From assembly GCA_009837285.1 (NCBI GenBank), contig VXTU01000085.1, positions 1-53,168 on the forward strand: a stretch of 53,168 nt of DNA, written 5' to 3'. The translations under genes and the position numbers were made by a program. This document shows, piece after piece, positions 40,825 through 50,148 of this stretch. The stretch comes from Chloroflexota bacterium. Lineage in GTDB: Bacteria > Chloroflexota > Dehalococcoidia > UBA2979. How positions within the stretch are numbered: position 1 is the stretch's first letter; every line of letters begins with the position of its first letter. The notes under the pieces are model-generated. The model made no database searches. It saw nothing but the letters and a program-made list of their open reading frames with translations, and was not told where the DNA came from.

Positions 40825-41994
40825 ATGAGGCTAGCGACGCGCGTCCAGCAGCTCCCGCCGTACCTCTTCGCCCGTATCTCCGAACTCATCGCGGAGAAGC
40901 GCGCCGAGGGCGTCGACGTCATCTCGCTCGGCATCGGCGACCCGGACCTGCCGACGCCGCCGCACGTGATCGAGGCGCTGCAGCGCGCCGCCGAAGACCC
41001 GGCCAACCACCGCTACCCCGAGACCGAGGGACTGCCGGAGTTCCGCGAGGCGGTCGCGCGCTGGTACGAGCGTCGCCACGGCGTCTCGCTCGACCCGGAG
41101 ACCGAGGTGGTCTCGCTGATCGGCTCGAAGGAAGGCATCGGCCATCTGCCGCTGTGCCTGATCGACCCCGGCGACCTCGCGATCAGCACCTCGCCCGGCT
41201 ACCCGGTGTACGAGGTGGCGACGATGTTCGCCGGCGGCGAGACGCTGGCGCTCCCGCTGCGCGAGGAGGACGGCTGGCTGCCCCGCCTCGATGAGGTCTC
41301 GGACGCAGATGCCGACCGCGCGCAGCTGCTGTGGCTCAACTACCCGAACAACCCCACGGGCGCCATCGCCGACCACGCGTTCTTCGAGCGCGCGGTGGCG
41401 TGGGCGAAGCAGCACGACGTCGCGATCGCCCACGACCTCGCGTACTCCGACGTGTGCTTCGACGGCTACGAGGCGCCCTCGATCCTCGAGGTCGACGGCG
41501 CGCGCGACGTGGCGATCGAGTTCAACTCGCTCTCGAAGACGTTCAACATGACCGGCTGGCGGATCGCGATGGCAGTGGGCAACGCCGACCTCGTCGGCGT
41601 GCTGCGCCGCGTGAAGTCGAACCTCGACAGCGGCGTGGCGCAGGCGGTGCAGCAGATGGCGATTGCCGCCCTCGATGGCCCGCGGGACGCCATCGACGGA
41701 CATAACGCCATCTACCAGCGTCGCCGTGACCGAGCCGTCGAGGTGCTTCGGGAGCTCGGCCTCCATGTCGATCCGCCGAGCGCGTCGCTGTACGTGTGGG
41801 CGCGGCTGCCGGAGGGTGAGCGCTCCTCGGCGGACTACGCCGGGCGGCTGGTCGAGGAGACCGGGGTCGTGGTGACGCCGGGCGTGAGCTACGGCGACGC
41901 GGGCGAGGGCTACATCCGCATCTCACTCACCCTCGGCGATGACCGCCTCGAGGAGGCGCTCGACCGGCTCTCGCGCTTCGCGCGCGGGCAGTAG
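40825..41994 (+). CDS. dapL: LL-diaminopimelate aminotransferase-like, class I/II
   Basis: A PLP-dependent aminotransferase of 389 residues. The N terminus RVQQLPPYLFARISELIAEK and VISLGIGDPDLPTPPHVIEAL are typical of the DapL2-like branch, which makes LL-diaminopimelate directly from tetrahydrodipicolinate and glutamate. LNYPNNPTGAIA, HDLAYSDVCFDGY and the PLP lysine in SLSKTFNMTGWRIAMAVG are present, and YIRISLTL has the carboxylate-binding Arg. The neighbouring dapF supports DapL over other class I activities such as alanine or aspartate transamination. ATG 40825 follows CGGGGGAA. Confidence 0.85.
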   Translation: MRLATRVQQLPPYLFARISELIAEKRAEGVDVISLGIGDPDLPTPPHVIEALQRAAEDPANHRYPETEGLPEFREAVARWYERRHGVSLDPETEVVSLIGSKEGIGHLPLCLIDPGDLAISTSPGYPVYEVATMFAGGETLALPLREEDGWLPRLDEVSDADADRAQLLWLNYPNNPTGAIADHAFFERAVAWAKQHDVAIAHDLAYSDVCFDGYEAPSILEVDGARDVAIEFNSLSKTFNMTGWRIAMAVGNADLVGVLRRVKSNLDSGVAQAVQQMAIAALDGPRDAIDGHNAIYQRRRDRAVEVLRELGLHVDPPSASLYVWARLPEGERSSADYAGRLVEETGVVVTPGVSYGDAGEGYIRISLTLGDDRLEEALDRLSRFARGQ

Positions 41995-42009
41995 CGTCGA
42001 GGGCAGACG

Positions 42010-42246
42010 ATGGCCACGCGCCCGCCCGAGCCGATGCCGGAGGACGTGCGCCTCGCGCTCGAGGAGCGCGGCGTGCGGGCGGATTACGACGCCCGGCCCT
42101 GGTACCAGCGCAACGACTACCTCGCGTGGATGCGACGTGCGAAGCGCGCGGATACGCGCGCCCGCCGGCTCGCGCAGATGCTCGACGAGCTGGAACGGGG
42201 CGGTGTCTACATGCGCATGACGCACGCGCCGAGCCGCAAGGCGTAG
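42010..42246 (+). CDS. YdeI/OmpD-associated-type small protein
   Basis: A 78-residue protein with the pattern of the YdeI/OmpD-associated (bacteriocin-protection) domain: MPEDVRLALEERGVRADYDARPWYQRNDYLAWMRRAKRADTRARRLAQMLDELERGG. Only the C-terminal helical part found in larger YdeI proteins is present. It starts 15 nt after dapL. The function of the family is poorly known; some members protect against bacteriocins or peptides. Confidence 0.8.
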   Translation: MATRPPEPMPEDVRLALEERGVRADYDARPWYQRNDYLAWMRRAKRADTRARRLAQMLDELERGGVYMRMTHAPSRKA

Positions 42247-42303
42247 CCCCGACCACTTCCTCCGATCCGCGGCGACTAGCGCCATTACAAGACGAAAGCA
42301 CGA

Positions 42304-42309
42304 TACGCT
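42304..42309 (+). promoter_or_regulatory. -10 box immediately upstream of addB
   Basis: TACGCT, identical to the his-operon -10 box, ends 8 nt before GTG 42317. No Shine-Dalgarno intervenes, so the addBA transcript is predicted to be leaderless. Confidence 0.45.
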
Positions 42310-42316
42310 GCGCCGC

Positions 42317-45268
42317 GTGAGCGGCTTGACGATTGTTGGCGGGCCACCGGGGTCGGGGAAGACGGAGCGCCTCGTCGCGCTCGCCGCGCAGCGGGTCGAG
42401 GCGGACCGCTTCGCTGCGACGCTCGTGCTTGTCCCAACGGCACGCCATGGCGACCAGTTTCGGCGGCGCGTCGTCGACCGCTGTGGCGTCGCGCTCAACC
42501 TCGAGGTCACGACGCTCCACTTCTTCGCCCGGCGGATCGCCGACACGAGCGCGGTCCCTTCCATCGACGTAGCCGCCGAGCTGCTTCGGCGAGCCACGCA
42601 CGAGCGCGTTGACGCGGGCGCCGCCGGTCGCTTCGAGCCCATCGCCGAGATGCCCGGGCTGCACGCACTGCTCACCGGCGCCGTGTCGGAACTGGTCGGC
42701 GCGGACGTGGAGCCCTCGGACCTCCGCGAGGCGGCAGGCCGCGCGGCGAGCACGGACCATGAGGCGTTCGCAGCCGTCTACCACGCGTACCGCGCGCTCC
42801 TGGACGAGCACGGATGGCGCGATCCGCGCGAGACGCCCTCGCTCGCCACCGAGGCGATCGACGACGGCGCCCCGTTGCCGGGGCTGGTGCTCGTCGACGC
42901 GTTCGAGTTCCTGAACCCGCGTGAGCTCGCCCTGGTCACGGCGCTCGCGCGCCGCACCGACGTTGCCATCGCGCTCGACCGGGAGGGTAGCGAGCGCGCG
43001 CAATGGACGGCGGAACGCCTCGCCGCGCTCGTTCCCGACGCTGTCGGGGAGGAGGTCGCGCCGCGTCCCGGGTCGGCGACGGTGACCGTGCGCTCGGCGT
43101 TCGACAACGAGGCGCAGCTCCGCGAGATCGCGCGAGCGATCAAGCAGACGCTCGGCGAGGACGCGTCACTGCGGCCCTCGGATTTCGCGGTGGTCTTCCG
43201 GCAGGTCGCGCCGCATCTCACGCTCGCCCGGCGCATCTTCGCGGAGTACGACCTGCCGTTCGACCCGGCAGCCGGCGAGCGGCTGGCGTCGAGGCCGTTC
43301 GGGGCGTGGGTGCTGCAGCTGCTGCGGCTGCCGCAGCACGACTGGCGGTTGACGCGCCTGGCGGTGTTGCTGCGCTCGGCGTTCCTCGACCGCGGCGCAT
43401 GGAGCATCGAGGGTGACACCGTCGACCAGGCACTGCGCGTCGGTCGCGACCTCAAGCTGTTCACCGGCATGGACGCGCTCAGGCGCTTGACGCGCGCGCT
43501 GGCCGCGCGAGCGGACGACGCCGCCGAGGGCCGCGAGGGGTACGCGCGACGCCTCCGGGTCGCGTCGGCGGCGATCGAGCGCGTCACCGAGGGCCTGGCG
43601 GCGGTGCTCGACGGCGAGTCACGCACGGCCGGGGCGTGGGCCGTCGCGCTGGACGACACGCTGTTCGGAGCCGACGGCCTCGTGCGCCCGTCGGTCGAGG
43701 AGTACGACAGCCTCGACGTGGAGACGTCGGCGCTGCGCGCGGACCTCGACGCCATGCGCGCCATCGACGAGGAACTTGGCGGCCCGGCGATCGAGCTCGA
43801 CGAGTTCGCCGATGAGCTCGAGGCGCGCATGCAGCGCCCGGCGATGCTCCTGCGCGAGGCGGGTGGCGTGCTGCTGGCCCCGATGCACACGCTGCACGGC
43901 CTGCGCTTCGCGCACGTCTTCGTCGGCGGGCTGGCCGAAGGCGAGTTCCCCGCGCCCCGCCGCAGCGGCGGGTTCCTCGACCGGCGCGGTCGCGACCTCC
44001 TGCAGGCGGGCGGGCTCGATCTGCCCCCGGAGCGCCGCGCCACCGAAGACGAGCTGTGGGCGACCGCCTCCTCTCGCGCAGGCACGGGTCTGTCGCTCTG
44101 GCGGCCGCGCTTCGACGCGGGCGGACGGCCGCGCGCCGCCTCGTGGTACTGGCACGATGCCGCAACGACCGGTGCACGGCAGGCAGACGAGCCCGCATCC
44201 GTCGTGCCCGAGGCCTCGGCTTCGCTGCGCGAGCTGGCCGTGTCGCTCTCGTCCCGCTGGCGCGACGGGGAACGACGCCGGCCGAGGGGCCTCGACGCCT
44301 GGCCGCTCGTCGTGCGCACGGCGGCTCCGGTCGAGCAACGACGGCGCTCGTTCGCCGCCGCGGGCGCGTACGAGGGCGATCTCGCGGGCATCGCCGCCCC
44401 CTCGGCCGTCGAGCGCCTGACGGGCGCGACCGCGCGGTGGAGCGCGAGCCGCCTCGAGTCGTACCGGACGTGCGCGTTCCAGTTCTTCGGCGGCTACGCC
44501 CTCCGGTTGCGGGAGGTCGAGGACGAGCACACCGAGGCGGATGCCGCGATCCGCGGGAGCGTCGTGCACGACATCCTCGAGGAGGCGCTGCAGCCGCTCG
44601 CCGACGAGGGGCGCGCACTGCTTCCGGACACCGTCGACGAGGCCGTCGCGCGCATGCGCGAGCAGGGGCACGAGCTGTGGGACGCAGCGCCCGTGAAGTG
44701 GTCGTTCGGCCGCGCGGCGCTCTGGCAGTACGAGTGGGACGCCACAGCCGACGAGATGGAGCGGCTGCTCCGCCGCGAGGCCGAGGAGAACGAACGCCTC
44801 GGCATCGAACGCATCGCTGGGCTGGAGTCCGCCATCGACGGGACCACGGTGCCGGGGATCGAGCGGGCGATTGCGCTGCGCGGCAACATCGACCGTGTCG
44901 ATGCGGGCCCCGGCCTCATCCAGATCGTCGACTACAAGACCGGACGAGACATCAGCAGGAAGGATGTGGACGAGGGTCGCCGCATCCAGCTGCAGCTCTA
45001 CGCCATCGCCGCCCGGGAGCAGTACGGCGCGGAACGCCTTGTCGCGCGGTACGCCTACTTGCGGCCGCCAGCGAGTGAGTGGTCGCTGGACACCGCTGAC
45101 CCGGCCGACGCCGCGCTCGTCGAGGCGGTCGCGATGCACGCCGAGGCTGCGCGTGACGCCGTCGGGCGCGGCGACTTCCGGGTCAACCCGCAGGTCCCGA
45201 CGTGTCCGTCGTACTGCGACTTCCGGCACATCTGCCGCGTCAACCGGTTCAGCCGGTTCAAGCGATGA
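42317..45268 (+). CDS. addB: AddB-type nuclease/helicase-like subunit
   Basis: The 983-residue AddB-like half of a RecBCD-type end-resection complex, which degrades double-strand DNA ends and loads recombination. The N terminus carries GPPGSGKT (9-16); helicase motifs beyond it are degenerate, as in AddB. The C-terminal RecB-family nuclease has ALRGNIDRVD and IVDYKTG (D872, K874). Cys719 in YRTCAFQFF and Cys963, Cys967, Cys973 in CPSYCDFRHIC should bind the 4Fe-4S cluster that clamps the nuclease. The spacing Cx3Cx5C differs by one residue from Bacillus AddB (Cx2Cx5C). It ends with an ATGA overlap with addA. Confidence 0.9.
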   Translation: MSGLTIVGGPPGSGKTERLVALAAQRVEADRFAATLVLVPTARHGDQFRRRVVDRCGVALNLEVTTLHFFARRIADTSAVPSIDVAAELLRRATHERVDAGAAGRFEPIAEMPGLHALLTGAVSELVGADVEPSDLREAAGRAASTDHEAFAAVYHAYRALLDEHGWRDPRETPSLATEAIDDGAPLPGLVLVDAFEFLNPRELALVTALARRTDVAIALDREGSERAQWTAERLAALVPDAVGEEVAPRPGSATVTVRSAFDNEAQLREIARAIKQTLGEDASLRPSDFAVVFRQVAPHLTLARRIFAEYDLPFDPAAGERLASRPFGAWVLQLLRLPQHDWRLTRLAVLLRSAFLDRGAWSIEGDTVDQALRVGRDLKLFTGMDALRRLTRALAARADDAAEGREGYARRLRVASAAIERVTEGLAAVLDGESRTAGAWAVALDDTLFGADGLVRPSVEEYDSLDVETSALRADLDAMRAIDEELGGPAIELDEFADELEARMQRPAMLLREAGGVLLAPMHTLHGLRFAHVFVGGLAEGEFPAPRRSGGFLDRRGRDLLQAGGLDLPPERRATEDELWATASSRAGTGLSLWRPRFDAGGRPRAASWYWHDAATTGARQADEPASVVPEASASLRELAVSLSSRWRDGERRRPRGLDAWPLVVRTAAPVEQRRRSFAAAGAYEGDLAGIAAPSAVERLTGATARWSASRLESYRTCAFQFFGGYALRLREVEDEHTEADAAIRGSVVHDILEEALQPLADEGRALLPDTVDEAVARMREQGHELWDAAPVKWSFGRAALWQYEWDATADEMERLLRREAEENERLGIERIAGLESAIDGTTVPGIERAIALRGNIDRVDAGPGLIQIVDYKTGRDISRKDVDEGRRIQLQLYAIAAREQYGAERLVARYAYLRPPASEWSLDTADPADAALVEAVAMHAEAARDAVGRGDFRVNPQVPTCPSYCDFRHICRVNRFSRFKR

Positions 45269-48200
45269 AGCCGACCGACGAACAGATCGCCGTCATCGAG
45301 GCGGAGGCCACAGACCTCGCCGTGACCGCCGGCGCGGGCAGCGGCAAGACCCACGTGCTGGTCGAGCGCTACCTGCGCCTGCTGCGTACCTCGTCGATCC
45401 CGGAGATCGCCGCGGTCACCTTCACCGAGGCGGCGGCGACCGAGATGCGGGAGCGCGTCCGCCGCGCCGTGATGGACGACGCGGGACTTGCGCACCACCG
45501 GGCCGAACTCGACGACGCCGTGATCGGCACCGTCCACTCGCTTGCGCTGCGGCTGCTCCGCGAGCACCCGTTCGACGCCGCCATCGACCCCTCGGCGGGC
45601 GTGCTCGGCGAGGACGAGGCCGAGCTGCTCCGACGCACAGCCGCAGTCGAGGCCATCGATGACGCCGCCGAGGCAGGCGACGACCGCACGACGGCTCTCC
45701 GCGAGATCGGCGTGTACTGGGTTGGCCAGCTCCTCCCCCGTATGCTCGCCGACCGCGACGACGTGGACGCCGCCTTCAATGCCATGGGCGACGATCCTGC
45801 CGACTGGCACGACCACGCGAGTACGGTTCTCGGTGCCGCGTACGGGGCAGAGCAAGGCGTCATCCGGCGCGAGGTCGCCGCCCTTGCTACCGACATTGAG
45901 CGCAACGCGCCCGGAGTGAACGAGCGCCAGCGCGAAGTTGCGGACGACGTACTCGCGTCGCTCCAGGCTTCGCCCGAGGCGGCCGACTGGGAGGTGTTCA
46001 GCGCCGCGCTCGCCGAGGCATCCGGACGCGTCAATCTGCAGGTCGGGCGCAGAAGTCCGCCGGACTCAGACGTCAGGGAAGCGTTCCACAAGCTGCGCGC
46101 ACTGGGCAAGGATGCAGCGGGGCTCCCCGCGTGGAATGACGCCGATGAGCGAGTCTTGCCCGCCCTCGTCGGTGTCCGCGCCCTCTTCCGCGCCGCCGCG
46201 GATGGGTACGCCGCGGCCAAACGTGAGCAGCACGCTCTCGACTTCCTCGACCTCGAAGTCGGCGCGGTGGCGCTGCTGCGCGACCACCCGGGCGTGGCGG
46301 CCGAGGTGCGCGCGGGGTTCCGCCACCTCATGGTGGACGAGGCGCAGGACATCAACCCGACGCAGGCCGACCTCATCCGCCTCATCGCCGGGCCCGCGCC
46401 CGCCGGACCGCGGCCGCACCTGTTCCTCGTCGGCGACGCCAAGCAGTCCATCTACCGGTTCCGCGGCGCCGACGTGGCGCGCTTCGCCGACCTCCGGCGG
46501 CTCGTGGCGGACCGGGGCGGTCCCACCCTCCCTCTGAGCCGCTCGTTCCGCACTCACGGGCCGCTGGTAGAGGCCGCCAACGGCATCTTCACCGAGGTCT
46601 TCGCCGACGCTTCCGAGCCGTTCGAGGTGTCGATGGAGCGGATGTCGGGCCGTCCCGACCCGGCACCCGGCGACGGGCCGCACCTCGCGCTGATGCCCGT
46701 CGGCAAGACGAAGCCCGACGGCGCGAGCGCGGTCGATGAGGAGCGCCGTGGCGTCGAGGCGGACGCGGGCGCGGCCGAGATCGCCGCGCTGCTGCGCGAG
46801 GGCCGCGAGGTGTGGGACCGACGGGAGGGGACGATGCGCCCGGCGCAGCCCGGCGACATCGCCGTGCTGCTGCGCCGGTTCAGCAAGGTGCATGCCTTTG
46901 AGCAAGCGCTCGAGGCGCACGGGGTCCCGTACACGACGCCGAGCGGCATGGGCTTCTTCACGCGCCAGGAGGTGCTCGACTGCGCCCACCTCCTGCGCTG
47001 GCTCGCCGAGCCCCACGGCGAGATCGCCCTCGCCGGCCTGCTACGGTCGCCGTTCTTCATGCTGCGTGATGACACGCTGCTCACGCTTCGTGAGCACCGT
47101 CGGTCGTTCTTCGATGGCCTCGGTGACCCGCCTGACGCTGTCGAGGGCCGCGAACGGGAGCGGTGCGCGCACGCGGCGCGCCTGCTCGGTGAGCTGCGCG
47201 GCCTCGCCGGCACGTTGCCTGCCGATGCGCTGTTGGAGCGCGCGCTCGAGACCTCGGGCGTCGAGGCCGCATGGAGGCCGATCGAGGGCGGTGAGCAGGC
47301 CGTCGCCAACATCCGCAAGCTGGTCCGGATCGTCCGCACCCTCGCGGGGTACACGCTTCCCGACGTGGTCGAGTACCTCGACCAGCGCCGCGAGGAGCTC
47401 GATGTGCGCGAGGGCCCGGCAGTGCTGGACCGCCCGGAGGCCGTGCAGATCATGACGGTGCACGCCTCGAAGGGGCTGGAGTTCCCGATCGTCTGGATCC
47501 CGGAGGCGCATCTCCCGTCGTGGCCGTCATACGAGCCGATCCGCTGGCACCGTGACGACGGAGTGTCCGCCACGCTGCAGCCCGGCGAGGAGGACACAAC
47601 GCGCCCTCGCCCCGGGTTCTACGCCCACCTCCTGCTCCGCGACCAGGCCGAGGACGCGGCCGAGCACCGGCGGCTCTTTTACGTCGCCGCCACGCGCGCA
47701 GCGGACTACCTCTACGTCTCCGGCGACGACGCGAACCGGGGCGGCTGGCTACAGCTCGCCCTCGCCGCGTGCGAGACGGACGCCGTCGAGAGCGCCGAGG
47801 TGCGCGAGCCGCTCGTGGTGGACGTCGAGGGCGTCGCGCGGCGCGCCGCCCCGCGCGACCTGCGTCTCGCCGCCGAGGCCGACGAACAGGACTACATCGC
47901 GCCGCTGCTGGAGCGCCCGCGGGTGATCCCCGTGCGCGCGAGCACGCCGGTCACCGCGCTGCGCGAGCCCACCGGCGCGCCCACGCTCGCCCGGCGCAGT
48001 GACGGCCACGGGGCGCTACGCGGCAGCGTCGTCCACCGCGCCATCGAGGAGTCCGCGGGCGATGTCGCCTCGCTGGACGCGTCCGCCCTCGCGACGCTCG
48101 TGCGCGAGGAGAGCGAGCGAGCGCTCGACGGCGCGGCGGTGGATGCGCTGGCGCGCGAAGCCGGCGAGATGCTGGCGGAGTTCGCACGGACGAGCGTTGC

Positions 48201-48591
48201 CGAGGCGCTCACCGATCCCGCCGTCGAGCGGTGGTTCGAGCTGCCGTTTGCGTGGGACTGGGACGGCCTGCCCGTGCACGGCGCGATCGACCTCGTCTAC
48301 CGCGACGCCGAGGGCTGGCACGTCATCGACTTCAAGACCGACAGCCTCGAGGGCACGACGGCCGAGGCAGTCGCGCGCCGCTACCTCGTGCAGATCGGCC
48401 TGTATCAGCGAGCGGTCGAGGCGGTAGTCGGCGAGGATTCGGCAGCCGGGCTGCTGTTCCTGCGCAGCGGCGAGCTCGTCCAACCCCCTCGCGCCGACCT
48501 CGATGCCGCACTCGACGAGGCGCGCGAGCGCGTCGACGCGGGCGGGCTGCTGGACCCCGAGGCAGCCGAGTTCGTCGAGGAGCCAGAGTAG
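45265..48591 (+). CDS. addA: AddA-type UvrD-family helicase/nuclease
   Basis: The 1108-residue AddA subunit. UvrD-family motifs are in order: TAGAGSGKT (motif I, 21-29), VTFTEAAATEMRERV (Ia), MVDEAQDINPTQ (II), VGDAKQSIYRFRGAD (III), ADRGGPTLPLSRSFRT (IV), IMTVHASKGLEFPIVW (V) and RRLFYVAATRA (VI). A C-terminal RecB-like nuclease follows: RGSVVHRAIEE, GAIDLVYRDAEGWHVIDFKTD and LVQIGLYQRAVE. It overlaps addB by 4 nt, and both proteins are expected in one complex with two nucleases. Chi-like control is possible but no site can be read here. Confidence 0.95.
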   Translation: MKPTDEQIAVIEAEATDLAVTAGAGSGKTHVLVERYLRLLRTSSIPEIAAVTFTEAAATEMRERVRRAVMDDAGLAHHRAELDDAVIGTVHSLALRLLREHPFDAAIDPSAGVLGEDEAELLRRTAAVEAIDDAAEAGDDRTTALREIGVYWVGQLLPRMLADRDDVDAAFNAMGDDPADWHDHASTVLGAAYGAEQGVIRREVAALATDIERNAPGVNERQREVADDVLASLQASPEAADWEVFSAALAEASGRVNLQVGRRSPPDSDVREAFHKLRALGKDAAGLPAWNDADERVLPALVGVRALFRAAADGYAAAKREQHALDFLDLEVGAVALLRDHPGVAAEVRAGFRHLMVDEAQDINPTQADLIRLIAGPAPAGPRPHLFLVGDAKQSIYRFRGADVARFADLRRLVADRGGPTLPLSRSFRTHGPLVEAANGIFTEVFADASEPFEVSMERMSGRPDPAPGDGPHLALMPVGKTKPDGASAVDEERRGVEADAGAAEIAALLREGREVWDRREGTMRPAQPGDIAVLLRRFSKVHAFEQALEAHGVPYTTPSGMGFFTRQEVLDCAHLLRWLAEPHGEIALAGLLRSPFFMLRDDTLLTLREHRRSFFDGLGDPPDAVEGRERERCAHAARLLGELRGLAGTLPADALLERALETSGVEAAWRPIEGGEQAVANIRKLVRIVRTLAGYTLPDVVEYLDQRREELDVREGPAVLDRPEAVQIMTVHASKGLEFPIVWIPEAHLPSWPSYEPIRWHRDDGVSATLQPGEEDTTRPRPGFYAHLLLRDQAEDAAEHRRLFYVAATRAADYLYVSGDDANRGGWLQLALAACETDAVESAEVREPLVVDVEGVARRAAPRDLRLAAEADEQDYIAPLLERPRVIPVRASTPVTALREPTGAPTLARRSDGHGALRGSVVHRAIEESAGDVASLDASALATLVREESERALDGAAVDALAREAGEMLAEFARTSVAEALTDPAVERWFELPFAWDWDGLPVHGAIDLVYRDAEGWHVIDFKTDSLEGTTAEAVARRYLVQIGLYQRAVEAVVGEDSAAGLLFLRSGELVQPPRADLDAALDEARERVDAGGLLDPEAAEFVEEPE

Positions 48592-48598
48592 CGCGGGA

Positions 48599-49120
48599 CT
48601 ACTCGTCCGCACTCCCGAGGCGGTCGAGGGCGATACGGCGGGCGCTGTTGTCGCCCGGCTCCGAGCGCACCTCGATGTGGTCGGTCCACTTGATGCTGGT
48701 GAAGCACTCACCGCCGGGCACGACGAGGCGGGCCGGGCCGCCGTGCGGGCCCGCCAGCGGCTCGTCGTTCGCCTCGACCGCGAGGATCGCGGTGCGCGCC
48801 TCGGCGAGCGGGAGCGGGATGCTGAAGTCGTCGGCGGTGACCTGAACCCAGGACGCCTCGGACGGCACGGACGCACGATCGAGCAGGTCCGCGACGGCCA
48901 CGCCTCGCCAGCGGATACCCGGTACCGTCCAGCCCTCGAGGCAGGCGAAGTCGTCGACCATGAGCTGCTGCGTCATGGCGAGCAGGTCGTCGATAGCGAG
49001 GTCGAGCGGCTCGCCGACGAGGCCGTCGACGCGCAGCCGCCACGTCGACGGGTCGGGCGCATCGCCGGGGTGCACCGGCAGGGCGTCGAGGACGGTCAGT
49101 TCGGATGGCTGGTCTGGCAT
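48599..49120 (-). CDS. Sulfite oxidase-like molybdopterin-binding domain protein
   Basis: A 173-residue protein matching the oxidoreductase molybdopterin-binding domain of the sulfite-oxidase/MsrP family. WRLRVDGLVGEPLDLAIDDLLAM is the typical start; Cys60 in DDFACLEGW is in the place of the Mo-ligating cysteine; IRWRGVAVADLLDRA and GGPARLVVPG also fit. There is no signal peptide or haem/dimerisation domain, so it is a minimal cytoplasmic form with unknown substrate. It converges with addA, 7 nt apart. Confidence 0.88.
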   Translation of the reverse strand: MPDQPSELTVLDALPVHPGDAPDPSTWRLRVDGLVGEPLDLAIDDLLAMTQQLMVDDFACLEGWTVPGIRWRGVAVADLLDRASVPSEASWVQVTADDFSIPLPLAEARTAILAVEANDEPLAGPHGGPARLVVPGGECFTSIKWTDHIEVRSEPGDNSARRIALDRLGSADE

Positions 49121-49185
49121 GCGGCGCTCCTCCCGTCGCGTCGGCCGGGTGGGTCGGGATCCATGGTACCGCGCCCCGCGAGTGG

Positions 49186-49983
49186 CTACGTCGCCGTGAA
49201 GTTCGGCGTGGTCCGCTCGGCCATCGCCCGGACGCCTTCGCGGAAGTCGTTCGTCTGGCGCAGCCAGTCCTGTTCCACCTGCTCGTGGTCAGTGGCCAGG
49301 CGGAAGGCGTCGGCGAGGCCGCGGCGCATGGTCTTGCGGATCGACCGCACCGCGAGCGGCGCCGACGCGGCGATCTCCTGCGCCATCTCCCGGGCCTTGT
49401 CGCGCAGATCCGCGAGCGGCACGACCGCGTCGCACAGCCCGATCTCCAGCGCCTCCTCGGCGCGCACGCGGCGGCCGGTGTAGAGCAGGTCGAGCGCCTG
49501 CTGCTCGCCGACGAGTCGCGGGAGCGTGACGGTGAGGCCGAAGCCGTGGTGGAAGCCGAGCCGTGCGAAGTTGGCCGCGAAGCGCGCCTCGGGCGCGGCG
49601 ACGCGGAAGTCGGCGGTGAGCGCGAGGCCGAGCCCGCCCCCGATCGCCGCGCCTTGCACCGCCGCGACGACGGGCGTCCCGGCCTCCATCAACCGCGCGC
49701 CCTGCGCGTAGAGGTGCGGGTTGCCGGTGGGGCGAGGCGTCTCCCCGTCGTCCTCGGGCGCGGGGTCGCCGCCGAGCGCGGCACCGGCGCAGAACGAGCG
49801 CCCCTCCGCCGCGAGGATGATCGCCCGCACGTCGGGCTCCGCGTCGAGGGCGTGATAGGCGTCGGCGATGGCGCGCACGAGGTCGACGTCGAAGAAGTTG
49901 TGCGGCGGCCGGTGCATCTCGACGGTGGCGATATGGCCGTCGACCTCGACCGAGACCTCGTGGGACGAGTTGGCTACGGGCAT
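49186..49983 (-). CDS. Enoyl-CoA hydratase/isomerase (crotonase) family protein
   Basis: A 265-residue crotonase-fold protein. EGRSFCAGAALGGD and VQGAAIGGGLGLALTADFRVA supply the two oxyanion-hole segments, with RLGFHHGFGLTVTLPRLVG and ALDLLYTGRRVRAEEALEIGL following. The two glutamates used by true enoyl-CoA hydratases are not evident: the first position lies in NFARLGF and the second is Asp in QALDLL. Another crotonase-type reaction (isomerase, hydrolase) is therefore plausible. ATG 49983 follows GAGGAGGA; the upstream extension is unlikely. Confidence 0.9.
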   Translation of the reverse strand: MPVANSSHEVSVEVDGHIATVEMHRPPHNFFDVDLVRAIADAYHALDAEPDVRAIILAAEGRSFCAGAALGGDPAPEDDGETPRPTGNPHLYAQGARLMEAGTPVVAAVQGAAIGGGLGLALTADFRVAAPEARFAANFARLGFHHGFGLTVTLPRLVGEQQALDLLYTGRRVRAEEALEIGLCDAVVPLADLRDKAREMAQEIAASAPLAVRSIRKTMRRGLADAFRLATDHEQVEQDWLRQTNDFREGVRAMAERTTPNFTAT

Positions 49984-50148
49984 GCGTCCTCCTCGTGCGC
50001 CGCGCCACGGTACCGAGCCGCCCTCGGAGCGTCGAGCGAAGCGGATCGGGGCCGCGTGCGGGACAGTACGGCGCAGGGCGTGTTCCACTGGATCGCGTCG
50101 CCGCCGCGGTGCCGCGACGCGATCAGGAGCCCCACCATCGACGCTTCA

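Noticed and set aside
49105-50148. 967-codon open frame suggesting a large N-terminal extension of TypA
   Set aside because: Most of the extension is antisense to the crotonase gene, has no domain-like sequence, and TypA starts normally at its GTPase domain.
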